Below, in pieces: positions 40,819 to 49,544 of a stretch of 50,687 nucleotides of DNA (its first letter is position 1; each line of letters starts with the position of its first letter). The notes beneath the pieces are model-generated. The model was not told the DNA's origin. It ran no database searches and worked only from the letters and a program-made list of their open reading frames with translations. The stretch is from contig JAMPAT010000026.1 in NCBI GenBank assembly GCA_023667095.1, positions 1 to 50,687 on the forward strand. The letters run 5' to 3'. This stretch comes from Bacteroidales bacterium (GTDB lineage: Bacteria; Bacteroidota; Bacteroidia; Bacteroidales; UBA932). The translations under genes were made by a program, and so were the position numbers.

Positions 40819-43800
40819 ATGAGCATATATAGGAAAGCGGTAAACAACCCGGTAACCACGGCACTTGTATTCGTTGCCATGGCCATATTCGGAGTGTTTT
40901 CGCTAATCAACATATCCATTGACCGTTATCCTAAATTTGACGCAAATGTCGTAATGGTCATGTCGGCATATCCTGGAGCGAGTGCCGAAGATATCGAGAC
41001 TAACCTCTCGAAGCTGCTTGAGAACACCCTGAACGGTGTCAGTGACCTAAAGAACATCACTTCAAGGTCAAAGGAGAACATATCTGTCATTTTCCTTGAA
41101 TTCAATGAGGGTGTTGACATTGACGTGGCAACCAACGATGTCCGTGACAAGCTGGACCTTGTCAATTCACAGCTTCCTGACGGATCATCATTGCCGGTAA
41201 TCTTCAAGTTCAGTGCGGACGACATGCCTGTCATGATCCTTTCCGCCACTGCAGAGGAAAGCCTGCCAGCCCTTGAGAAGATATTGGACGACAAGGTTAC
41301 AACGCCTCTTGCAAGGGTATCAGGTGTGGGTACCGTGTCTGTCAGTGGTGCCCCCCAGCGGGAAATCCAGGTGTATTGCGACCCGAACAAGCTTGAGGCA
41401 TACGGGCTGAGCATACCTGCAATATCAAGCATACTTGCCTCCGAAAACAGGAATGTGCCGAGCGGAAACATAGACATCGGTTCGAACACATATTCACTCC
41501 GTGTCAAGAAGGAGTTCGAGAGCGCAGATGAGATGCTGGACGTGGTTGTCGGCTATTCAAACGGAAACGCCGTATATCTAAGGGATGTAGCCCGTGTTGT
41601 TGACGGGCTGGAGGAGAAATCCCAGGAAGCCTATACAAACGGCCAGAGGAGTGCGCAGATTATCATACAGAAGCAGGCTGATGCAAACTCTGTAAACGTT
41701 ATCAAGGGTGTCAAGAGGGAGCTGAAGAAGATTGAGAAGAATCTTCCCTCAGACATACAGATTGTTACTGTAATTGATGCATCCACGACAATTATCAACA
41801 GTATCAATTCATTGATGGAGACCATATTCATCACATTCCTTGTCGTGATGCTGGTGGTCTATCTCTTCCTCGGAAGATGGAGGGCGACATTTATCATTAT
41901 CCTTTCTATTCCTGTGTCCCTGCTTGCTTCCCTGATGTACCTGTTCGCAACGGGCAATACATTGAACATCATCTCAATGTCTGCACTCTCCATTGCAATT
42001 GGTATGGTAGTCGATGATGCCATTGTGGTCCTGGAGAACATCTCTACCCACCTGGAAAGGGGAGCCAAGCCAAAGGAGGCTGCGGTGCATGCTACCCAGG
42101 AAGTCGGTATCTCCGTAATCGCGTCTACATTGACAATGCTTGCTGTGTTCCTTCCTCTTACAATGATCAGCGGAATGGCCGGAATCATGTTCCGTCAGCT
42201 TGGATGGATTGTCAGCATCATCATGATTGTCTCCACTGTCGGTGCGCTTACGCTCATCCCTATGATGTGTTCGCAGTTCCTGCGCTTCAAGCCTCAGACA
42301 GGAAAGGTACATGCATTCATATTCGGAAACTTCAACAGGTTCATCAACTGGATATCAAGGGGATATGCACGTGTTATACGCGGTGCACTCAAACACAGGA
42401 CAATTGTTGTCTGCACAGCTATTGCTGTGTTCATTGCAAGTGTTGTGTTCCTTGCCCCTATGATGAAGACCGAATATTTCCCTAAGGCTGACGAAGGACG
42501 TCTTTCTGTGAAAGTCTCCCTTCCTATCGGTACAGCGCAGGATGTAACACGTGAGTTCGCTGCTGAAGTCTATGAAAGGTTTGTCGAGGCTATCCCAGAA
42601 ATCAAGGTCTGCTCATATTCACTTGGACAGGCAGACACTGACAATGCCTTTGCATCCATGCAGGAGAACGGTTCATACTATATATCCTACAGCATGGACC
42701 TTGGAAGTATGGAGAAACGTGACAGGTCGACCTCGCAGATCGGAGACATCTGCCGAAGCATCCTTGCAGAGTACCCTATTGTCAAGAAGGCACAGGTGAC
42801 AGAAGGAAGCGGCGGACAGGGAGATGCATCTACCGTGGATGTGGAAATCTACGGCTATGACTTCAATACAACTGACCGTATAGCAAATGTGATAAAGGAG
42901 AAGATGCTTGATGCCGGCGGATGTTCACAGGTAATCCTGAGCCGTGATGAATATACTCCAGAATACCAGGTGGACTTCGACAGGACAAAGCTTGCTGTAA
43001 ACGGCCTTAACAGTACGACTGCTGCAGGATACCTTACTGCTGCCATGAACGGTTCCGTAAACTCATATTTCCGTGAGGATGGAGACGAGTATGACATCCG
43101 TGTGCGCTATGCCCCTGAATTCAGGACCGGAATAGAGGATATCGAAAACATCATCATCTACAACAACCTTGGCAAGGGAATCAAGATCAAGGATCTCGGG
43201 GTGGTCAAGGAGAGCCTTGTGCCTCCGACAATCGAGAGGAAGAACCGTGAGAGGATGATTACTGTCTCCGGTGTTGTTGCCGACGGATATGCACTTTCTG
43301 ATGTGGTGGCCTCTACACAGAAGGTCCTGGACGAGACGGACATCCCTTCAGAGCTTACGGTGAAGATTGCAGGTTCATTCGAGGACCAGCAGGAGATGTT
43401 CGGACAGCTGCTTATGCTCCTGGTGCTTATCATAATCCTCGTGTATATCGTGATGGCATCTCAGTTCGAATCTTTCATGAGTCCGTTCGTCATTATGTTC
43501 TCGATTCCGTTCGCCCTTGTCGGAGTAATCCTCGGACTGACCATTACAGGAACGCCTCTCGGTGCCATGGCCCTTATCGGAGTCTTGATTCTTGTCGGAA
43601 TTGTTGTGAAGAACGGTATTGTGCTCATTGACTACACCATTCTCTGCCGGGAGAGGGGAATGAGCATCAGGGATGCTTCAGTGACAGCCGCAAGAAGCCG
43701 TCTGCGTCCGATCCTCATGACAACCCTGACAACCGTCCTCGGTATGATTCCTATGGCAATCGGCCGTGGAGAGGGTTCTGAGATGTGGCGTTCACTCGGT

Positions 43801-43947
43801 ATGACAGTGGCCTGGGGACTTTCAGTCTCAACACTTGTGACACTTATCATCATTCCTACCCTCTACTGTTCATTCGCAACATGGCAGGAGAAAGGCAGGG
43901 AAAGGAAGGCACGCAAGCAGGCAAAGAGGCTTGCAGCCGCAAAATAG
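40819..43947 (+). CDS. RND efflux transporter permease (AcrB/HAE-1 type)
   Basis: The 1042-residue, 12-TM proton-driven pump has the first helix NNPVTTALVFVAMAIFGVFSL, then the porter domain (IDRYPKFDANVV; SAYPGASAEDIE). TM4 carries the proton-relay aspartates (GMVVDDAIVVLENI). The large loop between TM7 and TM8 starts at KTEYFPKADEGRL. TM10-12 include VGIVVKNGIVLIDY (relay Lys) and end in LYCSFATWQEK. It is the standard length for the family. Substrate may be drugs, bile acids or fatty acids; sequence does not decide. It forms a complex with the two preceding gene products and is followed by a PG0541-type gene. Confidence 0.94.
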   Translation: MSIYRKAVNNPVTTALVFVAMAIFGVFSLINISIDRYPKFDANVVMVMSAYPGASAEDIETNLSKLLENTLNGVSDLKNITSRSKENISVIFLEFNEGVDIDVATNDVRDKLDLVNSQLPDGSSLPVIFKFSADDMPVMILSATAEESLPALEKILDDKVTTPLARVSGVGTVSVSGAPQREIQVYCDPNKLEAYGLSIPAISSILASENRNVPSGNIDIGSNTYSLRVKKEFESADEMLDVVVGYSNGNAVYLRDVARVVDGLEEKSQEAYTNGQRSAQIIIQKQADANSVNVIKGVKRELKKIEKNLPSDIQIVTVIDASTTIINSINSLMETIFITFLVVMLVVYLFLGRWRATFIIILSIPVSLLASLMYLFATGNTLNIISMSALSIAIGMVVDDAIVVLENISTHLERGAKPKEAAVHATQEVGISVIASTLTMLAVFLPLTMISGMAGIMFRQLGWIVSIIMIVSTVGALTLIPMMCSQFLRFKPQTGKVHAFIFGNFNRFINWISRGYARVIRGALKHRTIVVCTAIAVFIASVVFLAPMMKTEYFPKADEGRLSVKVSLPIGTAQDVTREFAAEVYERFVEAIPEIKVCSYSLGQADTDNAFASMQENGSYYISYSMDLGSMEKRDRSTSQIGDICRSILAEYPIVKKAQVTEGSGGQGDASTVDVEIYGYDFNTTDRIANVIKEKMLDAGGCSQVILSRDEYTPEYQVDFDRTKLAVNGLNSTTAAGYLTAAMNGSVNSYFREDGDEYDIRVRYAPEFRTGIEDIENIIIYNNLGKGIKIKDLGVVKESLVPPTIERKNRERMITVSGVVADGYALSDVVASTQKVLDETDIPSELTVKIAGSFEDQQEMFGQLLMLLVLIIILVYIVMASQFESFMSPFVIMFSIPFALVGVILGLTITGTPLGAMALIGVLILVGIVVKNGIVLIDYTILCRERGMSIRDASVTAARSRLRPILMTTLTTVLGMIPMAIGRGEGSEMWRSLGMTVAWGLSVSTLVTLIIIPTLYCSFATWQEKGRERKARKQAKRLAAAK

Positions 43948-43999
43948 CCCCTTGGGGATTTAGTAAACAACTCTTCTTATAGACGTTAACATATCGGAT

Positions 44000-44293
44000 A
44001 TGAAAGCAGTATTTATGGTCTATAACCAGGCCTACAATATGGAGATAGCAGACGCGCTTGCCCAGATGGGCCAGAAAGGTTTCACAATGTGGCAGGACAT
44101 CGAGGGCAGCGGCAGCAATGGCGGTGAGCCTCATCTTGGCAACCATGCCTGGCCGACAATGAACAATGCAATGCTTGCCATGGTGGAAGATGACAAGGTC
44201 GACAATATCATGGAAATGGTGAGGAGGAAGGACAAGGAAACACCTGCCCTCGGGCTAAGGGCCTTTGTCTGGAATATCGAAAAAGGATATTAG
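44000..44293 (+). CDS. PG0541 family transporter-associated protein (PII-like fold)
   Basis: The 97-residue cytoplasmic protein begins MKAVFMVYNQAYNMEI, followed by an L..MGQKGFTMWQDIEGSG stretch and NAMLAMVEDDKVDNIMEMV, a ferredoxin-like pattern of PII signal proteins. Small genes of this type lie directly behind RND pumps in Bacteroidales (PG0541 family), as here (53 bp after the pump gene). A regulatory contact with the pump is inferred from position only. Confidence 0.78.
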   Translation: MKAVFMVYNQAYNMEIADALAQMGQKGFTMWQDIEGSGSNGGEPHLGNHAWPTMNNAMLAMVEDDKVDNIMEMVRRKDKETPALGLRAFVWNIEKGY

Positions 44294-44322
44294 CAACCAC
44301 TTTGGCATCCTTTTGGAATAAC

Positions 44323-44352
44323 TTGTAATCCGGCTATAAATAGTTATATTTG
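44323..44352 (+). promoter_or_regulatory. Promoter of trxA, textbook Bacteroidota type
   Basis: TTG (44323-44325), exactly 19 bases, TATATTTG (44345-44352). Predicted start near 44359 gives a leader of about 210 bases before the trxA ATG, unusually long for this window. Confidence 0.72.
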
Positions 44353-44358
44353 TAGCCG

Positions 44359-44567
44359 GATTGTTTACGTTGGACTGGCCTGAAAGCCCCAATGGACAGG
44401 ACTGTAGGCCAGGGAATATCCCTGGGCTTTCCTGCCGGGCGTAAAGGCCAGGGAACTCCGGGGCAATATAGGCGGTTTTTGAGAGGAGGCAATGCAGGAT
44501 GGGCAGAAGTTCACTTTTTGAGCACCCTCTGTTTTATGGAAAGCATTAACATTAAACATTATATATT
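44359..44567 (+). other. Long structured leader (or small RNA) upstream of trxA
   Basis: About 210 non-coding bases follow the promoter. They hold a perfect hairpin CCAGGGA-ATA-TCCCTGG (44409-44425), a repeated GGCCAGGGAA motif, and near the end the shared leader element (44456-44529). No terminator is seen before trxA, so a leader is more likely than a free small RNA. It is not a riboswitch class that I recognise. Confidence 0.5.
44456..44529 (+). repeat. Leader element shared with the nucleoside kinase gene (copy 2)
   Basis: Blocks in order: CTCCGG, GCAATATAGG, GGTTTTTGAG, AGGAGG, CAGAAGTTCACTTTTTG and CACCCTC, ending 38 bases before the trxA ATG. Same order and sense as 31246-31324 relative to the downstream gene. 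Just upstream, GGGCTTTCCTGCCGGGCG also resembles the junction of the 132-bp repeat at 31318-31581. Confidence 0.6.
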
Positions 44568-44882
44568 ATGGAAAAGATTATTACAGATTCTAATTTCGCA
44601 GAGACAATAAATACAGACAAGCCGGTAGTCATTGACTTTTGGGCAACATGGTGCGGCCCTTGCCGTGCACTCGCTCCTGTAGTTGAGGAACTTGCTGCCG
44701 AATATGACGGGAAAGCCATCATCGGAAAGTGCAATGTCGACGACAACCAGGAACTCCCTATGAAGTTCGGTGTAAGGAATATCCCTACCCTTATCTTCAT
44801 CAAGGGAGGAGCAATGGTCGACAGGATGGTCGGTGTGTCATCAAAGGCTGACATCGCAAAGAAGATTGACTCCCTCATGTAG
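44568..44882 (+). CDS. trxA: Thioredoxin
   Basis: The 104-residue cytoplasmic thiol-disulfide reductant has the active site WATWCGPCRALAP (C29, C32), the buried Asp (DFWAT), and the cis-proline loop GVRNIPTLIFIKGG. This is the canonical single-domain thioredoxin without a signal peptide. It starts after a long structured leader and ends 7 bases before the PorT-like gene, with which it may share a transcript. Confidence 0.95.
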   Translation: MEKIITDSNFAETINTDKPVVIDFWATWCGPCRALAPVVEELAAEYDGKAIIGKCNVDDNQELPMKFGVRNIPTLIFIKGGAMVDRMVGVSSKADIAKKIDSLM

Positions 44883-44889
44883 TCCTGCA

Positions 44890-45558
44890 ATGAAAAGGAT
44901 TTTTGTCTTGGTGTTTTCTGCCGCCCTGCTTATTGCCGGAGCGGCAGAATCTGTAGCCCAGAGCCGCTACGGAATCATCGGAGGAATGACTTTCTCAAAT
45001 TCTAAGGAATTCAGCCGCAGTACAATGACCCAGTACCATGCAGGACTTACCTACAGGTTGGATCTGCCGCTCGGATTCTCTGTCCAGCCGTCTCTCATAT
45101 ATAACGTGAAGGGGGCGAAGATGACAGGTGTTCCGACGGGAGACAGTGCAAATCTCCAGAATAAGGACAGGTTTGACATAAGCATGGGATATCTTGAACT
45201 TCCCGTTTCCTTGCAGTGGGGACCGGACCTGCTTATATTCAGGCCGTTCCTGGACGTTACGCCGTACATAGGATATGCGATGAACAACAAGCTGGTGAAA
45301 ACCGGCAGTTCTGACCTGACTTCGAGGAATTCATGGAATGCAATCAACCGTTTTGAATATGGCCTTGGCCTTGGTATCGGACTGGATATATGGAGATTCC
45401 AGGTAATCGGAAGATACAACTGGAACTTCGGTTCCATCTATGCCCCAGGGCAGGTCGTGGATGGCGACTTCCCGTCATTGGTCAAGGGAGCATTTGACAA
45501 CAGCAGCTTCGGAGGAATCACACTCTCCATTGCATTCCTCTTTGGAGGAGGCCGCTAA
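44890..45558 (+). CDS. PorT-family outer membrane beta-barrel protein
   Basis: The 222-residue product has a signal peptide ending at SVAQS. An eight-stranded barrel pattern follows: GIIGGMTFSN, YHAGLTYRLDLPLGFSVQPSLIY, YLELPVSLQWG, FLDVTPYIGYAMN, FEYGLGLGIGLDIWRFQVIGRYNW and a terminal GGITLSIAFLFGG. This is the OMP_b-brl/PorT-like family of Bacteroidota. ATG at 44890 starts the signal peptide; an earlier ATG lies inside trxA. It should not be equated with PorT of the type IX secretion system on this evidence. Confidence 0.85.
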   Translation: MKRIFVLVFSAALLIAGAAESVAQSRYGIIGGMTFSNSKEFSRSTMTQYHAGLTYRLDLPLGFSVQPSLIYNVKGAKMTGVPTGDSANLQNKDRFDISMGYLELPVSLQWGPDLLIFRPFLDVTPYIGYAMNNKLVKTGSSDLTSRNSWNAINRFEYGLGLGIGLDIWRFQVIGRYNWNFGSIYAPGQVVDGDFPSLVKGAFDNSSFGGITLSIAFLFGGGR

Positions 45559-45572
45559 ATACCGGTAACGAA

Positions 45573-46553
45573 ATGGATTTGAATGAAGTAAAGGAATACC
45601 TGGGAGAAGACTGGAGAAAGGTGGAGGATGCAATCCGTAATGCAATCAGGAGCGACATCAGGCTTCTTGACACGACAAATGCTGCAATCCTTTCCAACTC
45701 CGGAAAGATGCTCCGCCCGATGATTGCAATCCTTCTGGCAAGGGCATGCTCCGGCGCAAGGCTGACAGAGGCCTCCTATCTATATGCCGCTTCCTCGGAA
45801 CTTCTGCATAATGCCACCCTTCTGCATGACGATGTCGCTGACAACAGCAAGCAGAGGCGTGGCAATCCTACGATAATGTCACTCCTTGGACCGACAGCAT
45901 CTGTGCTTATCGGTGACTTCTGGCTTGTCAAGGCAATGGAAGGTATACTCTCCACCAATGACAACGGCAATGTGATACGCATATTCTCACGCACGCTGAG
46001 CGATCTCGCGGAAGGGGAGATGCTGCAGCTGGAGAAAGCCCAGAAAGGGGACACTTCCGAGGACGACTATTGCAGGATTATCTACAACAAGACAGCATCT
46101 CTTTTCAGGGCGTCCGCCCTGTCTGCCGCAATTTCTGTCTCTGCGTCAGAAGAAGTCATTGAGGCAGCAGGGAAATATGCAGAGCTGCTTGGCATGGCAT
46201 TCCAGATAAGGGACGACATATTTGACTATATGCCGTGCTCAAAGGCCGGTAAGCCTGTAGGGGTGGATATCCTGGAGCAGAAGATAACGTTGCCTCTTCT
46301 CGGAGCGATGGCAAATGCCGGTGAAGACCGTGAGGCTGAGGTAAGAAAAATGGTTTCGCAGATAGATGAACATCCTGCATGCCGTGATGAAATTGTCCGT
46401 TTTGTCCGGAATAATGGAGGCATGGAATACGCCCAGGAGAAGTTGCAGGCATATATTGACAAGGCAGTTTCATGCCTTGGTATCCTTCCGGATTCGCGCG
46501 AGAAGGCATATCTCGTTGAACTGGCCGGTTTTGTGGGACAGAGGATTTCCTGA
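45573..46553 (+). CDS. Polyprenyl diphosphate synthase (long-chain, IspB-like)
   Basis: The 326-residue trans-prenyltransferase has SGKMLRPMIAILLARA, a first aspartate-rich motif LLHDDVADNSKQRRG (D86, D87, D90), SVLIGDFWLVKAM, and a second motif FQIRDDIFDYM. Ala before the first motif and the GDF pattern fit the octaprenyl/solanesyl branch that makes the side chain of menaquinone. The first motif reads DDVAD rather than the common DDVVD. Starts 14 bp after the barrel gene and 16 bp before holB. Together with 23127-24143, the window holds both a short- and a long-chain type synthase. Confidence 0.9.
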   Translation: MDLNEVKEYLGEDWRKVEDAIRNAIRSDIRLLDTTNAAILSNSGKMLRPMIAILLARACSGARLTEASYLYAASSELLHNATLLHDDVADNSKQRRGNPTIMSLLGPTASVLIGDFWLVKAMEGILSTNDNGNVIRIFSRTLSDLAEGEMLQLEKAQKGDTSEDDYCRIIYNKTASLFRASALSAAISVSASEEVIEAAGKYAELLGMAFQIRDDIFDYMPCSKAGKPVGVDILEQKITLPLLGAMANAGEDREAEVRKMVSQIDEHPACRDEIVRFVRNNGGMEYAQEKLQAYIDKAVSCLGILPDSREKAYLVELAGFVGQRIS

Positions 46554-46569
46554 TTTAAAGAAATGACAA

Positions 46570-47700
46570 ATGCGCTTTGCTGATATAAGTGGAAATGACG
46601 ACCTGAAACGTGTCCTTGCCGGTATGGCGGACAGCGGCAGGATTCCCCATGCAATGCTTTTCTATGAGAACGAAGGCTGCGGGGCACTCCCGCTGCTTCT
46701 TGCGTTCTACCAGTATCTCTGCTGTACGGACCGTCATGACGGTGATTCGTGCGGAAGATGCCCTTCATGCAGCAAGGTGTCCAAGCTTATCCATCCGGAC
46801 ATGCATTTCGTGTATCCGGTCAATTCCGGCTCGAAGATAAGTTCATCGGCAAAGCCCTCATCTGAGGCATACCTTCCATATTGGCGTGAGCTATGCCTTG
46901 CCAATCCATATTACCTTGAAGGGGAATTGTATGATGCCCTTGGAATTGAGGGGAAATCCGGCAATATAGCCGTCTCCGAGGCAAAGTTCATTCTTGACAA
47001 GCTCTCGCTGACATCTGTACAGGATGGCTACAAGGCTGTTGTGGTCTGGCTTCCGGAAAAGATGAATGCAGAGTCCGGCAACAAGCTGCTGAAGATTGTA
47101 GAGGAGCCGCCGGAGAAGACCCTTTTTCTCTTTGTGACCCATGCACCGGAGAGAATGCTCCAGACCATTTTCTCCAGATGCCAGAGCCTTAGGGTGCTTC
47201 CTGCTCCAAGGGAAGAGGTGGCCTCTGTGCTGGAGAGGCAGTTTTCAGTCTCTCCGGACGAGGCTTCAGCATATGCCGGAATTTCATGTGGAAGTGTGGG
47301 GGTAGCCCTTAACCATATAGGTGAACGTGAAGAATATAATGTCTTCATGGACCTGTTTGCTGACCTTGTCGGGGCTGCGATGGGAAAGGACCTTATGGCT
47401 GCGCTGGAAGCAGCAGAGGAAATGGCCGCACTGGATTCGCGTGAAAAACAGAAAGCTTTTTGTAACTTTGCAGGGGATTGCATCAGGAAAATATTCATGG
47501 TCAGGAACAATATGCCCGGTGTTTCCAACGCCACCCGGCAGGAGCTGCCGTTTTTTGCCAAAGTGGCAGGGCAATGCCGGGAGACATTCTGTGAAAAGGC
47601 CCTCGGATATTTTGACAAGGCAGCACAGCTTATAGACAGGAATGTCAATCCAAAGATTGTATTCTGCGACCTGGCTGACCGCATCTTTTTATGTATATAG
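46570..47700 (+). CDS. holB: DNA polymerase III subunit delta' (clamp loader)
   Basis: The 376-residue AAA+ subunit of the clamp loader begins FADISGNDDLKRVL, then GRIPHAMLFYENEGCGALP. The Walker A lysine is absent (GCGAL), as expected for the ATPase-inactive delta' subunit. A zinc-binding set follows (C51/C52, C61, C64, C67), then KLIHPDMHFVYPV, YKAVVVWLPEKMNAESGNKLLKIVEEPPE (sensor region) and SRCQSLR. The gene order holB-ricT-gldH here is conserved in Bacteroidales. Its end overlaps the longest frame of ricT. Confidence 0.9.
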   Translation: MRFADISGNDDLKRVLAGMADSGRIPHAMLFYENEGCGALPLLLAFYQYLCCTDRHDGDSCGRCPSCSKVSKLIHPDMHFVYPVNSGSKISSSAKPSSEAYLPYWRELCLANPYYLEGELYDALGIEGKSGNIAVSEAKFILDKLSLTSVQDGYKAVVVWLPEKMNAESGNKLLKIVEEPPEKTLFLFVTHAPERMLQTIFSRCQSLRVLPAPREEVASVLERQFSVSPDEASAYAGISCGSVGVALNHIGEREEYNVFMDLFADLVGAAMGKDLMAALEAAEEMAALDSREKQKAFCNFAGDCIRKIFMVRNNMPGVSNATRQELPFFAKVAGQCRETFCEKALGYFDKAAQLIDRNVNPKIVFCDLADRIFLCI

Positions 47701-47711
47701 ACACTAATGTT

Positions 47712-49058
47712 ATGGAAGATAACGAAATAAGAAAATTTGACTGCTCGCGCGGATGTGTTGTGGAGCGCAATGAAGAGGGTGAACTCCATTGCGACTACCG
47801 TATGGGATGCTGCAAGCTGGAGGTATATGACTGGCTTCCTGGAGTGAGGCAGGAACTGTATAAGGACTATTTTGAGGTCCGTTTCAAGAATACGCGCAAA
47901 GGTATCTACAGAAATACTTCTGGGCAGACAATAAAGACCGGAGACCTCGTGATTGTGGAGGCAAATTCCGGGCATGACCTTGGAATCGTTACGCTTGAAG
48001 GCCCTGTCGTTTCAAGACAGATGCGCTGCAAGAAGATAAATCCGGACACAATGGAGCTGAAGAAGATATACCGTAAGGCAAAGGTCTTCGACATTGAGAA
48101 ATGGCAGGAGGCTATCGCGCGTGAGCATGAGACAATGATACGCTCACGCCAGATTGCGGCAGAGCTTGGCCTGGAGATGAAAATCGGTGACGTGGAGTTC
48201 CAGGGTGACGGTACAAAGGCAATATTCTACTATATTGCAGACGGGCGTGTGGACTTCCGTGAACTGATTAAGGTCTTTGCTGAGGAATTCCACATAAGGA
48301 TAGAGATGAAGCAGATCGGTGCGCGCCAGGAGGCCGGGCTTATCGGTGGACTGGGTGTCTGCGGAAGGGAGCTTTGCTGTTCCAACTACATTTCTTCATT
48401 CCAGTCTATCACCACTGCTGCAGCAAGGACCCAGGATCTTTCCCTGAACCCTCAGAAGCTTGCAGGACAGTGCGGAAAACTGAAATGTTGCCTGAACTAT
48501 GAGACAGCGGCATATATGGATGCGCAGTCCCGGATTCCACGTGTGACAAATCCTCTTGAACTGGAAGACGGCCTTGCATATCTGATGAAGACAGATATCT
48601 TGAAGGAGACGATGTATTTCTCATACGACCAGTCCTCGTTTGCAAATCTCTATGCCCTCAAGGCTTCAGAGGTACGTGAGATAATAAGGATGAACCGCAA
48701 TGGAGTCAAGCCGGAGTCACTTAAAAGTGATCCGGAGCCTGTCGCTCCTGAATTTGTCACTGCAGTTGGGGACGACAGTATCACAAGGTTCGATGAGACA
48801 CGCAAGAAACGCCGCAACAACAGGAACCGCAGCAAGGGGAACGGAAATGGCCCAGGTCGTGATGCCTCTTCGCGTGAAGGTGCCGGCCGTGATTCCCGCG
48901 ATGGTGCCGGACGCGATGGGACTGGCCGTGATTCATCGTCCAGGGAGAGTGCCGGCCGTGACAGAGGACCACGTACAAGTGGCCGTGACAGGGCAAATGG
49001 CAGACAGCGCGACCGCCGACAGGACCGTCAGAACCAGCAGAAAAACAGCAAGGAATAG
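47712..49058 (+). CDS. ricT: RicT/PSP1 family regulatory iron-sulfur complex subunit, with an Arg/Gly/Asp-rich tail
   Basis: The 448-residue protein has a PSP1 C-terminal domain (about 60-230). Its two cysteine groups, GLGVCGRELCCSNY and QCGKLKCCLNYE, bind an Fe-S cluster in the RicAFT complex of Bacillus. A further N-terminal cysteine group (CSRGCVV, MGCCKLEVYDW) is the extension found in Bacteroidota. The last 85 residues are low complexity, with GRD/GRDR repeats and clusters RKKRRNNRNR and RQRDRRQDRQ, an RGG-like, probably RNA-binding tail. ATG at 47712 is taken; an ATG at 47691 would overlap holB. The function in Bacteroidales is not established. Confidence 0.87.
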   Translation: MEDNEIRKFDCSRGCVVERNEEGELHCDYRMGCCKLEVYDWLPGVRQELYKDYFEVRFKNTRKGIYRNTSGQTIKTGDLVIVEANSGHDLGIVTLEGPVVSRQMRCKKINPDTMELKKIYRKAKVFDIEKWQEAIAREHETMIRSRQIAAELGLEMKIGDVEFQGDGTKAIFYYIADGRVDFRELIKVFAEEFHIRIEMKQIGARQEAGLIGGLGVCGRELCCSNYISSFQSITTAAARTQDLSLNPQKLAGQCGKLKCCLNYETAAYMDAQSRIPRVTNPLELEDGLAYLMKTDILKETMYFSYDQSSFANLYALKASEVREIIRMNRNGVKPESLKSDPEPVAPEFVTAVGDDSITRFDETRKKRRNNRNRSKGNGNGPGRDASSREGAGRDSRDGAGRDGTGRDSSSRESAGRDRGPRTSGRDRANGRQRDRRQDRQNQQKNSKE

Positions 49059-49061
49059 CAT

Positions 49062-49544
49062 ATGGGACGCTTCTGTTCAGTTCTCCTGATGGGGATGGCC
49101 GTCATGCTGGCCATATTCTCATGTTCCCGTCCGCTCTCCACAGAAACTTTTGTGAAGGCGTCCGGGCGGGATGAGGCAGGGCGTTACCATTTTGTACTTG
49201 ACATGACTGATTCACTTTGCGCATATTCAATACGTTTCTACACAAGGGCAGACTGCCATGACAAAGAATTCAGGGGGATAGGGGATTTGGTTGTAGATGT
49301 ACGCCTGGAGGCTCCTTCCGGCAGGAAGTATGCGGAGCGTGTCTATATCAGGAAAAATGACTTTGCATCAGGGCGTGGGCTTGCAAAAGATTATAATATG
49401 CCCTACAGGACCGGATTCAGACCGTCTGAATATGGTAAGTGGAATATGTATCTTACTCTTCCTTCCGTGGACTATGCGGATTCTGGAATCAGGGGGATGG
49501 GAGTATGTCTATCTAAACAAATTGAGAACAATGGGAAAAGATAA
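49062..49544 (+). CDS. gldH: GldH-like lipoprotein
   Basis: The 160-residue lipoprotein has a signal peptide MGRFCSVLLMGMAVMLAIFSC (Cys 21). The C-terminal domain matches the GldH family in pattern: YSIRFYTRADC, the LVVDVRLEAPSGRKYAERVYI strand pair, and FRPSEYGKWNMYLTLPSV, then IRGMGVCL. GldH is required for gliding motility in Flavobacterium, but homologues occur in non-gliding Bacteroidales in this position (after ricT), where their role is unknown. Starts 3 bp after ricT and overlaps trmB by 14 bases. Confidence 0.75.
   Translation: MGRFCSVLLMGMAVMLAIFSCSRPLSTETFVKASGRDEAGRYHFVLDMTDSLCAYSIRFYTRADCHDKEFRGIGDLVVDVRLEAPSGRKYAERVYIRKNDFASGRGLAKDYNMPYRTGFRPSEYGKWNMYLTLPSVDYADSGIRGMGVCLSKQIENNGKR

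Noticed and set aside
44359..44567. 6S RNA, RNase P RNA or tmRNA in the trxA leader
   Set aside because: None of the conserved core sequences of these RNAs is visible. Kept only as an unclassified leader.
47028..47975. Minus-strand frame of 315 codons across holB and ricT
   Set aside because: Shadow of two confidently identified plus-strand genes.
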